Source: an uncultured Oscillospiraceae bacterium (GTDB taxonomy: Bacteria; Bacillota; Clostridia; Oscillospirales; Acutalibacteraceae). From it: a stretch of DNA of 28,346 nt. Under the pieces are notes generated by a model, which saw only the letters and a program-made list of their open reading frames with translations, did no database searches and was not told the DNA's origin. The position numbers and the translations under genes were made by a program. Where the stretch lies: positions 1 to 28,346 of the forward strand of contig UQNI01000017.1 of the NCBI GenBank assembly GCA_900542375.1, given 5' to 3'. Of this stretch, positions 14,959 to 24,321 are shown in pieces (the first letter of the stretch is position 1; every line of letters starts with the position of its first letter).

Positions 14959-16893
14959 TTATTGATTTTGTTCTCTTGTATAGTTTAACAGGCCGCCTGC
15001 CAGTACCAAATCGCGCTGGCGTTCTGTTAATACAGGTTCCAGTTCAATCTCAGTACCTTTTGTTTTGTTTTTCAAAATGACTTTGCCGCCGTTGGCAATC
15101 GCAGTACGGATATTCGGCAATTCCAATTCATCCATTTGGTCAATGGTGTCGTAATCGGCCTCATTTTTAAATGTAAACGGCAAAATACCTGCATTGGCAA
15201 GGTTTGCACAGTGAATACGGGCAAACGATTTTGCCACAACTGCTTTTACGCCAAGATAAAGCGGTACAAGAGCAGCATGTTCACGGGAAGAACCTTGACC
15301 ATAATTAGAACCGCCAATAACAATACTTGGACCTTCTTTGCGGCAGCGTTCAGGGAACTTTTCGTCACAAACTGCAAAGCAGAAGTTGGATAAATAAGGA
15401 ATATTGGAACGGTAAGGAAGAATTTTAGCACCGGCAGGCATAATGTGGTCAGTTGTGATATTATCGCCAACTTTCAGTAATGCTTTTGCGGTAATGGTTT
15501 CTTCCAGTGCGCTTGTAGTTGGGAATTCTTTGATATTTGGTCCGCGCAATACTTCTACTTTATCCATTTCTTCGACAGGAGCAGGAGGTTCTACCATGTT
15601 ATCATTGATTAAGAAGTGTTCCGGTTGTGCAATATCTACTTTTTCTCCCAATGTTTGAGGATTTGTAAATACGCCGGTCAAAGCAGAAACAGCTGCTGTT
15701 TCCGGACTCACCAAATATACTTGTCCGCTAGCGGTACCGGAACGTCCTTCAAAGTTACGGTTAAAGGTACGCAAAGAAACACCGTTTGTATTTGGTGATT
15801 GACCCATGCCGATGCAAGGACCGCATGCGCTTTCCAAAATACGTGCGCCTGCTGCAATTAAATCAGCCAAAGCGCCGTTTTGTGCAAGCATGTTAAATAC
15901 TTGTTTAGAACCCGGTGCAATGGAAAGGCTAACGTCAGGATGTACTGTTTTACCTTTTAAAATAGCAGCTACACGCATTAAATCCAAATAAGATGAGTTG
16001 GTGCAGGAGCCGATGCAAACTTGGTCCACCTTTTTTGCACCGATTTCATCAATAGATTTGATGTTGTCAGGGCTGTGAGGACAAGCTGCAAGCGGTTTCA
16101 GTTCAGAAAGATTAATTTCATATACTTCATCGTAAACTGCATCGTCATCCGCTTTTAATTCTACCCAATCCTCTTCGCGGTTTTGTGCTTTTAAAAAGCC
16201 GCGGGTAACATCGTCAGAAGGGAAAATGGAAGTGGTAGCGCCAAGTTCCGCACCCATGTTGGTGATGGTAGCACGTTCAGGAACGGTCAGTGTTGCCACG
16301 CCCGGACCTCCGTACTCGATGATTTTTCCTACGCCGCCTTTTACGGTTAACAAACGGAGTACTTCCAAAATGACATCTTTTGCGGAAACCCAGTCTTGCA
16401 GCTGACCGGTTAGGTTAATGCGAACCATTTTTGGCATAGTAATATGGTAAGCGCCGCCGCCCATAGCAACTGCTACGTCAAGACCACCGGCGCCCATAGC
16501 CAGCATACCGATACCGCCGTTGGTTGGTGTATGGCTGTCAGAACCGATTAATGTTTTTCCCGGAATACCAAAACGTTCCAAATGTACTTGGTGGCAGATG
16601 CCGTTGCCCGGACGGGAAAAGTAAATGCCGTGTTTTTTGGTAACCGTTTGAATAAATCTGTGGTCGTCCGCATTTTCAAAGCCTGTTTGCAATGTATTGT
16701 GGTCAATATAAGCAACAGATTTTTCTGTTTTGACTCTTGGAACGCCCATTGCCTCAAATTCTAAATAAGCCATGGTTCCTGTAGCGTCCTGTGTTAAAGT
16801 TTGGTCAATTTTTAGACCAATATCGCTTCCTACGGTCATTTCACCGCTGAGCAAATGTGCTTTAATAATTTTTTGAGCAATTGTGTAACCCAT
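14959..16893 (-). CDS. acn: Aconitate hydratase
   Basis: The enzyme converts citrate to isocitrate with a [4Fe-4S] cluster. Cluster cysteines are seen in IGSCTNSSY and in ESACGPCIGMGQ. DSHTPTNGGIGMLAMGAGGLD is the conserved domain 1 stretch, and the C-terminal swivel domain carries GGSNYGQGSSREHAAL. At 644 residues it belongs to the short single-chain aconitases, with the swivel fused at the end, not to the roughly 900-residue AcnA type. The start is six bases after AAAGGGG. It is first in an operon with icd and rex, under a clear promoter at 16968-16996. No citrate synthase gene is in this window. Confidence 0.96.
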   Translation of the reverse strand: MGYTIAQKIIKAHLLSGEMTVGSDIGLKIDQTLTQDATGTMAYLEFEAMGVPRVKTEKSVAYIDHNTLQTGFENADDHRFIQTVTKKHGIYFSRPGNGICHQVHLERFGIPGKTLIGSDSHTPTNGGIGMLAMGAGGLDVAVAMGGGAYHITMPKMVRINLTGQLQDWVSAKDVILEVLRLLTVKGGVGKIIEYGGPGVATLTVPERATITNMGAELGATTSIFPSDDVTRGFLKAQNREEDWVELKADDDAVYDEVYEINLSELKPLAACPHSPDNIKSIDEIGAKKVDQVCIGSCTNSSYLDLMRVAAILKGKTVHPDVSLSIAPGSKQVFNMLAQNGALADLIAAGARILESACGPCIGMGQSPNTNGVSLRTFNRNFEGRSGTASGQVYLVSPETAAVSALTGVFTNPQTLGEKVDIAQPEHFLINDNMVEPPAPVEEMDKVEVLRGPNIKEFPTTSALEETITAKALLKVGDNITTDHIMPAGAKILPYRSNIPYLSNFCFAVCDEKFPERCRKEGPSIVIGGSNYGQGSSREHAALVPLYLGVKAVVAKSFARIHCANLANAGILPFTFKNEADYDTIDQMDELELPNIRTAIANGGKVILKNKTKGTEIELEPVLTERQRDLVLAGGLLNYTREQNQ

Positions 16894-16967
16894 CGTATAC
16901 CCCTTTCAATGTACGAAACACCATTCATGTAACATTCATTTCGTTTCCACATATCATAATTATTCAT

Positions 16968-16996
16968 ATTATCTAATATTTTCAATTTCTTGTCAA
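16968..16996 (-). promoter_or_regulatory. Promoter of the acn-icd-rex operon
   Basis: On the minus strand, TTGACA (16991-16996) and GATAAT (16968-16973) are separated by exactly 17 bases. The leader would be about 65 bases long. Confidence 0.8.
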
Positions 16997-17390
16997 CGTT
17001 TAATGACGGTTTTTGCAGTGCTTATATCAATGATTAAGGTTGTTTTTTTCATCTGAGTTTTCTGTTTTTATAAAATAAAGCAGGTCTCATTCCTTTGGTA
17101 ATTTTTGTTTTTTGCAAAAATATCTTGTCTGTTTACGGTTCAAGTGGTATAACAACTGTACACACGGGATACAAACCCAATTTGAATTGAAATGTTGTTA
17201 TAATCGTCATACAATATCCAAATCCAAAGATGTGCTGTTTTTGTTTTTGGCGTTGAGAATTATTGTTTGAGTACAAATGATTTTTATTATGTTCAAGCAT
17301 TATGATAACGGCAAAACTGAAAGGAATATCTTGCAATTTTTAGGATTTTAATTGTTATCAAGAGTGCTTTCGGTGTTGATTCGTAAAAAA
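16997..17390. other. Intergenic stretch with no recognised gene
   Basis: About 390 bases lie between the divergent acn and tepA promoters. I see no tRNA, riboswitch or terminator of clear quality. A minus-strand frame at 17133-17336 uses a TTG start without a ribosome binding site and has low-complexity Asn/Gln/Lys content, so I do not call it. The length is unusual for this gene-dense window. Confidence 0.5.
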
Positions 17391-17419
17391 TTGCTTCACA
17401 TATTTTTTTATGCTATAAT
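17391..17419 (+). promoter_or_regulatory. Promoter of the tepA-ftsK cluster (extended -10)
   Basis: TTGCTT (17391-17396) and TATAAT (17414-17419) are 17 bases apart. TGC directly before TATAAT makes an extended -10. The predicted leader is about 95 bases. Confidence 0.8.
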
Positions 17420-17520
17420 ATTATGATAGCAATATTACATAGACAAATTTGGAAAATTTTTATTTTTACGTATGATTTCCTTTATTTTACGGCACACTAT
17501 GTGCTGTAGGAGGTGTTTTG

Positions 17521-18459
17521 ATGAACCGACATCAAAATTCAGAACGGCATCATACAACAAACAAAACGAATTCCTTTCATTTTGAAGATGCCTATGTCAA
17601 TCTTGCGTATGAAAATAATTCCGATTCCCCCGATGATACACAGCAGAACAGTGATGACCCGCAAATGAATAAAATTCAAGAGATGGGTTCTGTGCTGACC
17701 AATAACGGAAAGCATAAAATTCATTGTTTGACCATTATCGGACAAATAGAAGGGCATTATGTATTGCCGAGCCAGAACAAAACAACCAAATATGAGCATA
17801 TCATTCCGCAGCTGGTAGCAATTGAAGAAGAACCCGAGATAGAAGGACTTTTAATTTTGCTCAATACCGTAGGCGGAGATGTAGAAGCCGGGCTGGCCTT
17901 GGCAGAGTTGTTTGCAGGCATGAAAAAGCCAACGGTTTCCCTGGTGCTTGGAGGAGGCCATTCTATTGGTGTTCCCCTTGCGGTAGCGGCGCAAAAATCG
18001 TTTATTGCACCGTCTGCAACCATGACGATACATCCTGTACGTATGAATGGTTTAACATTGGGTGTTCCGCAGACATTTGAATATTTTCAAAAGATGCAGC
18101 AGCGTATTACAACGTTTGTAAGCAAGCATTCCAAAATGAATCCTGAACGCTTTTATCAGTTGGCTATGAACACAGAAGAGCTGGTGATGGACGTAGGTAC
18201 TGTATTGGATGGTCCCGATGCGGTAAAAGAAGGGTTGATTGACGGTCTTGGCAGTTTATCCGATGCACTGGAATGTTTGTATGAAATGATTGATAACAAT
18301 AAAAAAGATCATGGACATGCAGAGCACACAGAAGGGCAACCTTCTGTTGAAGAATACTCTTCTGTTGTAGGGCAACCTTCTGTAGAAGAGAAGGCTGCTA
18401 TGAAATCAAACCATGCTGACACAAAAAAGAAAACAAAAAAACGAACAACGAAAAAATAA
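17521..18459 (+). CDS. tepA: TepA-like Clp-fold serine protease
   Basis: The 312-residue protein has a ClpP/crotonase-type core (about 75-260). S148 in GGGHSIGVPLA and H171 in TIHP are 23 residues apart, close to the Ser-His distance in ClpP, and D224 is a fair third residue. Bacillus TepA (YmfB) of this family was linked to protein export and to degrading spore proteins (family knowledge). The first 70 residues are polar and low in complexity. The tail carries two GQPSVEE repeats and a Lys-rich end. ATG 17521 sits seven bases after AGGAGGT; the TTG just before it is not needed. The ftsK/spoIIIE gene follows, an order also found in Bacillus. Confidence 0.85.
   Translation: MNRHQNSERHHTTNKTNSFHFEDAYVNLAYENNSDSPDDTQQNSDDPQMNKIQEMGSVLTNNGKHKIHCLTIIGQIEGHYVLPSQNKTTKYEHIIPQLVAIEEEPEIEGLLILLNTVGGDVEAGLALAELFAGMKKPTVSLVLGGGHSIGVPLAVAAQKSFIAPSATMTIHPVRMNGLTLGVPQTFEYFQKMQQRITTFVSKHSKMNPERFYQLAMNTEELVMDVGTVLDGPDAVKEGLIDGLGSLSDALECLYEMIDNNKKDHGHAEHTEGQPSVEEYSSVVGQPSVEEKAAMKSNHADTKKKTKKRTTKK
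18333..18389 (+). repeat. Short in-frame tandem repeat in the tepA-like gene
   Basis: AGGGCAACCTTCTGT occurs at 18333 and again at 18369, a 36-base period, giving GQPSVEE twice. The unit is a multiple of three, so copy number could change without breaking the frame. Confidence 0.8.
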
Positions 18460-18467
18460 GAAAAGGA

Positions 18468-18498
18468 AGGCATGTTGGGAAAATACCCAGGAATGCCT
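18468..18498 (+). other. Hairpin between the tepA-like gene and ftsK
   Basis: AGGCAT (18468-18473) pairs with ATGCCT (18493-18498), and TGGG (18476-18479) with CCCA (18486-18489). No T run follows (TGCCTTGTTTAC), so it is a weak terminator at best and may be an RNA processing or stability element. Confidence 0.5.
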
Positions 18499-18541
18499 GC
18501 CTTGTTTACATATGGTATAACAAAAAACAAGAGGTGAGACA

Positions 18542-21274
18542 GTGGCACAACGAACGAACAAAAAGCCGGCCAATACCAAAACAAAACGAACACAAGCAGC
18601 AAAAAAGAATACGCAGACAAAGACAAGGGCTGCCGCACGAAAACCTCGTGACCAAGAAGTACATAAACAACGCAATCAAATTGTAGCTATTTTATTATTT
18701 GCATTTTCCGTTTTTCTGGGATGTTTGGTATGTATCCAAGGAGAAAGCGCTTGGGCATGGATGCATCATGCGTTTTTAGGTTTATTTGGCATTATGTCAT
18801 TGGCATGGCCAATTTTGCTTTGTTACATATCAATTGTAATTGCCTTTGGAAGAACACAGGCACGAGCAGTATCTCGCATTGTTATGACAGTGATATTAAT
18901 TGTTGTGCTGTGTGCTACGGTTTATATTTATACGGTAACGGAAGAGCAGCAAAAACTACCGTTTACCATGAACATGACAAGATTATATGACCAAGGCGCC
19001 ATGAATTCGGGCGCAGGTATTTTCAGTGGCTTGTTTGGTATTCCGATTGTATCCATTTTGGGTTTTACCGGCGCCAAAATTGTGATTCTGATTGTGCTTT
19101 TTGTCATGCTGATGGTATTAACCGGTATGACATTGCCAAGTTTGGTTCATGCATTTACAAAGCCTGCTGTCAAAGTAGCATCTAACATTCATGAAGCAAA
19201 AGAGCGCAAAGCTGCGCAAAAAGAATATATCAAAGCAGAATATACAGAGCCTCCTTTGTATCAAAACAATCGAAAAAATGCTTCTGCTCCTATTGATATT
19301 GCTTTGGATGACGATGAAATCCCCGCTTATATGAAATATCAGTCTAAACCCGCTAAAAAGGCAAAAAGCGAGAAATTAAAAAAGCTTGAAAAAGTATTCA
19401 ACTTTGGAGGTCAAACTGAAAATACCGTCGAACAAGAAGAAAATACACAGCATAAATTAGACTTTTTAGATGTTGAAATTGACCCGTCGGATACTGCATC
19501 GCCTCCTGTCGTACGTGTTGACCATCCGGAACAGGCAGCTGTAACACATGCCACTGTATCTTCTGCCATTGACATCCCTTTAGACGAACCAAAACAGCAG
19601 GAAACAACTCCTGTAAGGAGAGATGTTGAAGATGTTCCCGTATCTGCACCGGAGCATTCCGAAACAGCGGCAGAGGCTGCTGCGTTTGCAGCAAAAGCAG
19701 TGGAGAAAGCAACCGCTGATGTACCTGCTACCGTAGAACAACAGAAAGAGGCCGAGAAAAAGAATACATATCAATTCCCTCCTGTTTCTATGCTTGAGGT
19801 AAGTAAAGAACTGGATACACGCAATGTAACGGAAGAATTGCAGGTAAACGGCCAGCTGTTGGTAGAAACATTAAAAAGCTTTGGCGTTCAAACCAAAATT
19901 TTAGATATCAGCCGCGGTCCTGCCGTAACTCGATATGAGCTGCAGCCTGCCGCAGGTGTGAAAATCAGCAAAATTACAAATCTGGCAGACGATATTGCCA
20001 TGAATCTTGCCGCGTCAGGCGTTCGTATTGAAGCTCCAATTCCCGGAAAAGCCGCTGTCGGCATTGAAGTGCCAAACAAAAATGTAGGTGTTGTGCGTAT
20101 GCGTGACTTGGTAGAATCCAATCGTTTTTGTTCTGCACCAAGCAAATTGACTGTTGCGCTGGGACGTGATATTTCGGGACAAGTTACCGTAGCGGACCTT
20201 GCCAAAATGCCTCACTTGCTCATTGCGGGTTCCACAGGTTCCGGTAAATCTGTCTGCATTAACTCATTGATTATCAGTTTGCTGTATAAGGCAACGCCTG
20301 ATGAAGTTCGATTCTTAATGGTAGACCCTAAAGTGGTAGAGTTGGGCATTTACAATGGGATTCCGCATTTATTGGTGCCCGTTGTGACAGACCCGCGTAA
20401 AGCGGCGGGTGCATTGGGATGGGCAGTGACAGAAATGCTCAACCGTTACAAAATGTTTGCCGATAACAATGTGCGCGACTTGGCTTCCTTTAACCGTTTG
20501 ATTGGCGACAAAGAAGAATACGTGCGTGATGACGGCGTTACCTTAAAGAAAATGCCGCAGATTGTGATTATCATTGACGAGCTGGCCGACCTGATGATGG
20601 CAGCGCCCAATGAAGTAGAAGATTCCATATGCCGTTTGGCGCAAATGGCGCGTGCGGCAGGTATGCATTTGGTGATTGCCACACAGCGTCCGTCTGTTGA
20701 TGTTATCACAGGTATTATCAAAGCGAATATTCCAAGCCGTATTGCATTTGCGGTTTCTTCTCAAATTGATTCTCGTACCATTTTGGATATGGGCGGAGCC
20801 GAAAAGTTACTGGGACGAGGCGATATGCTGTTTGCCCCAATGGGTTCGCAAAAGCCGCTTCGTGTTCAGGGTTGCTATGTGGATGACCGTGAAATTGAGT
20901 CCATTGTGAATTTTGTGAAAAAATCCAAACCGTCAGAATATGACCAATCTGTTATAGAAGGTATTGAGAAAAATGCAGTTGCTGAAAAATCCAAAGGGGA
21001 TGAAGATACTGCCGATGCAAAGAGCACAGACCCTATGATGGATGAAGCAATCAAATGCGTTGTAGAAGCAGGACAAGCTTCTACTTCATTGCTGCAAAGA
21101 CGGTTACGCCTTGGCTATGCAAGAGCAGGCCGTTTGATTGATGAAATGGAACAAATGGGCGTTGTAGGTCCCCATGAAGGTTCTAAGCCGCGTCAGGTGT
21201 TGATTACCTATCAACAATGGCTGGAAATGACCATGCAAAAGAATGACGCTGCAAATGATAGTACGGAAGAATAG
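18542..21274 (+). CDS. ftsK: SpoIIIE/FtsK-type DNA translocase
   Basis: This is a membrane-anchored ATPase that pumps DNA through the division or sporulation septum. A very basic N-terminus (1-45) is followed by four to five hydrophobic helices (about 47-200), a polar linker (to about 430), and the alpha/beta motor with Walker A GSTGSGKS (563-570) and Walker B IVIIIDELADLMM. A C-terminal gamma winged helix (about 830-895) has RRLRLGYARAGRLIDEME, the part that reads oriented KOPS/SRS sequences. At 910 residues it is full length. It starts at GTG 18542, with GAGGTGA about five bases upstream. Whether it serves sporulation or division cannot be told from sequence. Confidence 0.96.
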   Translation: MAQRTNKKPANTKTKRTQAAKKNTQTKTRAAARKPRDQEVHKQRNQIVAILLFAFSVFLGCLVCIQGESAWAWMHHAFLGLFGIMSLAWPILLCYISIVIAFGRTQARAVSRIVMTVILIVVLCATVYIYTVTEEQQKLPFTMNMTRLYDQGAMNSGAGIFSGLFGIPIVSILGFTGAKIVILIVLFVMLMVLTGMTLPSLVHAFTKPAVKVASNIHEAKERKAAQKEYIKAEYTEPPLYQNNRKNASAPIDIALDDDEIPAYMKYQSKPAKKAKSEKLKKLEKVFNFGGQTENTVEQEENTQHKLDFLDVEIDPSDTASPPVVRVDHPEQAAVTHATVSSAIDIPLDEPKQQETTPVRRDVEDVPVSAPEHSETAAEAAAFAAKAVEKATADVPATVEQQKEAEKKNTYQFPPVSMLEVSKELDTRNVTEELQVNGQLLVETLKSFGVQTKILDISRGPAVTRYELQPAAGVKISKITNLADDIAMNLAASGVRIEAPIPGKAAVGIEVPNKNVGVVRMRDLVESNRFCSAPSKLTVALGRDISGQVTVADLAKMPHLLIAGSTGSGKSVCINSLIISLLYKATPDEVRFLMVDPKVVELGIYNGIPHLLVPVVTDPRKAAGALGWAVTEMLNRYKMFADNNVRDLASFNRLIGDKEEYVRDDGVTLKKMPQIVIIIDELADLMMAAPNEVEDSICRLAQMARAAGMHLVIATQRPSVDVITGIIKANIPSRIAFAVSSQIDSRTILDMGGAEKLLGRGDMLFAPMGSQKPLRVQGCYVDDREIESIVNFVKKSKPSEYDQSVIEGIEKNAVAEKSKGDEDTADAKSTDPMMDEAIKCVVEAGQASTSLLQRRLRLGYARAGRLIDEMEQMGVVGPHEGSKPRQVLITYQQWLEMTMQKNDAANDSTEE

Positions 21275-21292
21275 AAAAGGAGGTGTGCAGAA

Positions 21293-23188
21293 ATGGCATT
21301 TTTGCCGACCACAAAAAAAGAAATCGAGCAACTGGGCTGGGATGTGCCTGATTTTGTATTAGTAACAGGAGATGCGTATGTAGACCATCCAACTTTTGGC
21401 GTAGCGATTATTTCCCGCTTGTTGGAAAGTTACAGTTATAAAATTGCCATTTTGGCACAGCCTGACTGGCGTACCGACCGTGACTTTACAAGATTTGGAC
21501 AGCCGAAATTAGGCTTTATGGTCACTGCGGGCAATATCGACTCTATGGTTGCCCACTATACTGCTGCCAGAAGAAAGCGCAGCGACGACGCTTATTCCCC
21601 CGGAGGAAAGGCAGGAAAACGTCCAGACCGTGCCGTTACGGTGTATACCAAAAAGATAAAAGAAATTTATCCCGATTCTCCCGTCGTCATTGCAGGTTTG
21701 GAGGCCTCTCTCAGACGTTTTGCGCATTATGATTATTGGGATAACGGGATTCGTCCTTCTGTTTTGATTGAATCCGGTGCAGATTTGCTTTCCTTTGGTA
21801 TGGGAGAAAAACAAACCATAGAAATTGCTTCTCGTTTGCTGCAAGGAGAACCGATTTGTACACTGACGGATATTAAAGGAACTTGTTATGCCGTACCTGC
21901 CAACGAATATAAACCGGGACCGGCGGTCGAATGTCCCAGTTATGAGCAGGTATGTCAATCAAAGCGGGAGTACGCCATTTCCTGCCGCAAACAGCAGGAT
22001 GAGCAGGACGCAGTACGCGGAAAAAAATTGATACAACGACATGGGGATATGATTGTGGTACAAAATCCACCTATGCCGCCGCTGTCTCAAGAAGAATTTG
22101 ACAAGGTGTATGAATTGCCGTTTGAACGGGCGTATCATCCAAGTTATGAAAAAGAGGGCGGCGTACCTTCCATTCAGGAAGTAGAGTTTTCCATTACTCA
22201 TAACCGCGGCTGTTTTGGTGCCTGCAATTTTTGTGCCATTGCATTTCATCAGGGCAGAGAGATTACAGCCAGAAGTGAAGCATCCGTATTAAGGGAAGCA
22301 AAAGCATTAACCGAAATGCCAAACTTTAAAGGATATATTCATGATGTAGGTGGTCCGACTGCTAACTTTAGAAGTCTTTCTTGTGATAAGCAAATCAAAC
22401 ACGGTTTGTGCAAGGCAAAAAAATGTTTGGCGCCAACCCCATGTAAATTATTGAAAGTAGACCATTCCGAATACTTACATATGCTGAGAAAGTTGCGTGC
22501 GGTTCCGAAAGTCAAAAAAGTGTTTATTCGTTCGGGAATTCGTTATGATTATCTCATGCAGGATACCGATGAAAGCTTTTTCAAAGAACTGGTGCAGCAT
22601 CATGTTAGCGGACAGTTAAAAGTAGCGCCTGAACATTGTTCCGCCAATGTGTTGGACCATATGGGAAAACCGCATATCGAAGCTTATAAAGCGTTTCAGA
22701 AACGGTTTTATCAAATCACAAAATCCGTTGGAAAAGAACAATATTTGGTTCCGTATTTAATGTCCTCTCACCCGGGAAGTACATTAAAAGATGCTGTGGC
22801 GCTGGCTTTGTTCTTAAAGCAGGAAAATCTGCGTCCCGAACAGGTACAGGATTTTTATCCGACTCCGGGTACCATTTCTACATGTATGTTCTATACAGAG
22901 CTTAATCCATATACATTGGAAAAGGTTTACGTACCCAAAACAGACAAAGAAAAAGCAATGCAGCGGGCATTGTTGCAATATTTTAATCCAAAAAATAAAG
23001 CGTTGGTAATCGAAGCGTTGAAAGCTGCGGGACGTTCTGACTTAATCGGTAATGATGCAAAGTGTTTGGTGCGTCCAATGCACCCGCAACAAAGCGCGTC
23101 CAAAGGGGGACAGGCTGAATCATGGAAGAAAAAGAAAAGAAGTCCGCTGCGGAACATTCACGCCAAAAAGTCCAAAAAAGGACGCTGA
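21293..23188 (+). CDS. YgiQ family radical SAM protein
   Basis: This 631-residue protein is a member of the YgiQ/UPF0313 radical SAM family. The cluster motif CFGACNFC (C307, C311, C314) fits C-x3-C-x2-C for a [4Fe-4S] cluster that cleaves S-adenosylmethionine. The N-terminal region (about 20-130) and the conserved VTGDAYVDHPTFG and SLRRFAHYDYWD are typical of the family. A Cys-rich stretch (HGLCKAKKCLAPTPC, about 382-396) could hold a second metal site. The substrate is unknown. It starts 18 bases after ftsK with AAAGGAGGTG. Its Lys-rich last 22 codons overlap the next gene by 67 bases in another frame. Confidence 0.9.
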   Translation: MAFLPTTKKEIEQLGWDVPDFVLVTGDAYVDHPTFGVAIISRLLESYSYKIAILAQPDWRTDRDFTRFGQPKLGFMVTAGNIDSMVAHYTAARRKRSDDAYSPGGKAGKRPDRAVTVYTKKIKEIYPDSPVVIAGLEASLRRFAHYDYWDNGIRPSVLIESGADLLSFGMGEKQTIEIASRLLQGEPICTLTDIKGTCYAVPANEYKPGPAVECPSYEQVCQSKREYAISCRKQQDEQDAVRGKKLIQRHGDMIVVQNPPMPPLSQEEFDKVYELPFERAYHPSYEKEGGVPSIQEVEFSITHNRGCFGACNFCAIAFHQGREITARSEASVLREAKALTEMPNFKGYIHDVGGPTANFRSLSCDKQIKHGLCKAKKCLAPTPCKLLKVDHSEYLHMLRKLRAVPKVKKVFIRSGIRYDYLMQDTDESFFKELVQHHVSGQLKVAPEHCSANVLDHMGKPHIEAYKAFQKRFYQITKSVGKEQYLVPYLMSSHPGSTLKDAVALALFLKQENLRPEQVQDFYPTPGTISTCMFYTELNPYTLEKVYVPKTDKEKAMQRALLQYFNPKNKALVIEALKAAGRSDLIGNDAKCLVRPMHPQQSASKGGQAESWKKKKRSPLRNIHAKKSKKGR

Positions 23189-24072
23189 TTTACATCCTGG
23201 TTGCCATAGGTTTTGCTGTGGCCGTTGTACTTAGCTTTGCATTGGCAGGCCGGTGGAGTACCATTTTCGGTTGGGTGGGATTAGGTCACTTTTCGCAGAC
23301 TGCGAAAGATGCACCATTTTCTCTGCATGTGCTGGATGTGGGAAAAGCAGACGCTATGGTCGTTTCCTGTCAGGATAAAACTATAGTTATTGATGGCGGA
23401 ACCACAGACGGCGGAGATACGCTGACGACCTATTTACAGCAGATGGATGTTTCTCAAATTGATTTGGTCATCAATACCCACCCGGATAACGACCATTTAC
23501 AGGGCTTAAAGCAAGTTGGAGAGCACTTTACCGTCAATCAAATGATTGTGCCGGACTTGCCGCAGGATTTGCTGCCTTCTACAGATGAATATCTATCGAC
23601 AATGGAAGTATATCAGGAAAAAGATGTCCCAATCAAACAAGCAGTATCCAATGAGACGGTTTGGCTTGATGAATTAAAGATTGAGTTTTTAGCGCCGTTA
23701 CAGTTTTATGATACAATGAATAATAATTCTGTTGTGGTAAAACTAACCTACGGTGATACTTCCTTTTTAATGATGGGTGACGCAGAAAAAGAGGAAGAGC
23801 AAGATTTGATAAACAGTGGTGCGAATTTACAAGCGGATGTCATTAAAATTGGACATCATGGCAGTAAGACTTCCACAACGCAGGAGTTTTTAAATGCAGT
23901 ACAGCCCGATATGGCAGTGATTTCCGTAGGACCGGATAAAAATGAACTGCCAAAATCCGAAGTATTGCAAAGGCTTGAAGCATCTAATGTAAAAACATAT
24001 CGTACAGATAGTTCAGGCACTGTTATTTTTATGAGCGATGGCGCTGACATTACCGTTGCAACGGAACAATAA
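23122..24072 (+). CDS. ComEC-like metallo-beta-lactamase-fold protein, membrane anchored
   Basis: The 316-residue protein has a charged N-terminus, one transmembrane helix (about 20-43), then a metallo-beta-lactamase domain (about 66-310) facing outside. DVGKADAMV (72-80), THPDNDH (119-125), MMGDAEKEEE and IGHHGSKTS match the metal ligands and spacing of the DNA-uptake protein ComEC C-terminal domain and related stand-alone hydrolases. A nuclease or phosphodiesterase role is possible, but the substrate is unknown. ATG 23122 has AGGGGG 12 bases upstream, a long spacing, and lies inside the end of the radical SAM gene. The DUF3006 gene follows 14 bases later, a common partner of such proteins. 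Confidence 0.87.
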   Translation: MEEKEKKSAAEHSRQKVQKRTLIYILVAIGFAVAVVLSFALAGRWSTIFGWVGLGHFSQTAKDAPFSLHVLDVGKADAMVVSCQDKTIVIDGGTTDGGDTLTTYLQQMDVSQIDLVINTHPDNDHLQGLKQVGEHFTVNQMIVPDLPQDLLPSTDEYLSTMEVYQEKDVPIKQAVSNETVWLDELKIEFLAPLQFYDTMNNNSVVVKLTYGDTSFLMMGDAEKEEEQDLINSGANLQADVIKIGHHGSKTSTTQEFLNAVQPDMAVISVGPDKNELPKSEVLQRLEASNVKTYRTDSSGTVIFMSDGADITVATEQ

Positions 24073-24086
24073 AAGGAGAAAATCAC

Positions 24087-24308
24087 ATGAGCAGAAAAAT
24101 TGTAATCGACCGTTTTGAAGGAACCTATGCTATTTGTGAGGACAAAGACCAAAAGTTTTTTGCAATTGAAATTGCAGAATTGCCGCAGGGAGCAAAAGAA
24201 GGCCATGTTATTGAAATCAAAGACGACGGCACTCTTGCCATTGACCAGAAGGAAACAGACCTGCGCCGTGAAAAAAACAAAAAATTGCAAAATAGCTTGT
24301 GGAAATAA
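24087..24308 (+). CDS. DUF3006 family small protein
   Basis: The 73-residue protein fits DUF3006: KIVIDRFEGTYAICED at the start, a short beta-rich core around EIAELPQGAKEGHVIEI, and a basic helical tail. Genes of this family usually sit directly beside ComEC-like metallo-beta-lactamase-fold proteins, as here, so a shared function or complex is likely. None has been shown that I can name. The start has AAAGGAG in good position. It is the last gene of the cluster and ends at a strong terminator. Confidence 0.88.
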   Translation: MSRKIVIDRFEGTYAICEDKDQKFFAIEIAELPQGAKEGHVIEIKDDGTLAIDQKETDLRREKNKKLQNSLWK

Positions 24309-24321
24309 ACATGAGATACAG

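Noticed and set aside
17133..17336. A 67-codon minus-strand frame between the acn and tepA promoters
   Set aside because: TTG start without a ribosome binding site, low-complexity Asn/Gln/Lys run, no recognised family.
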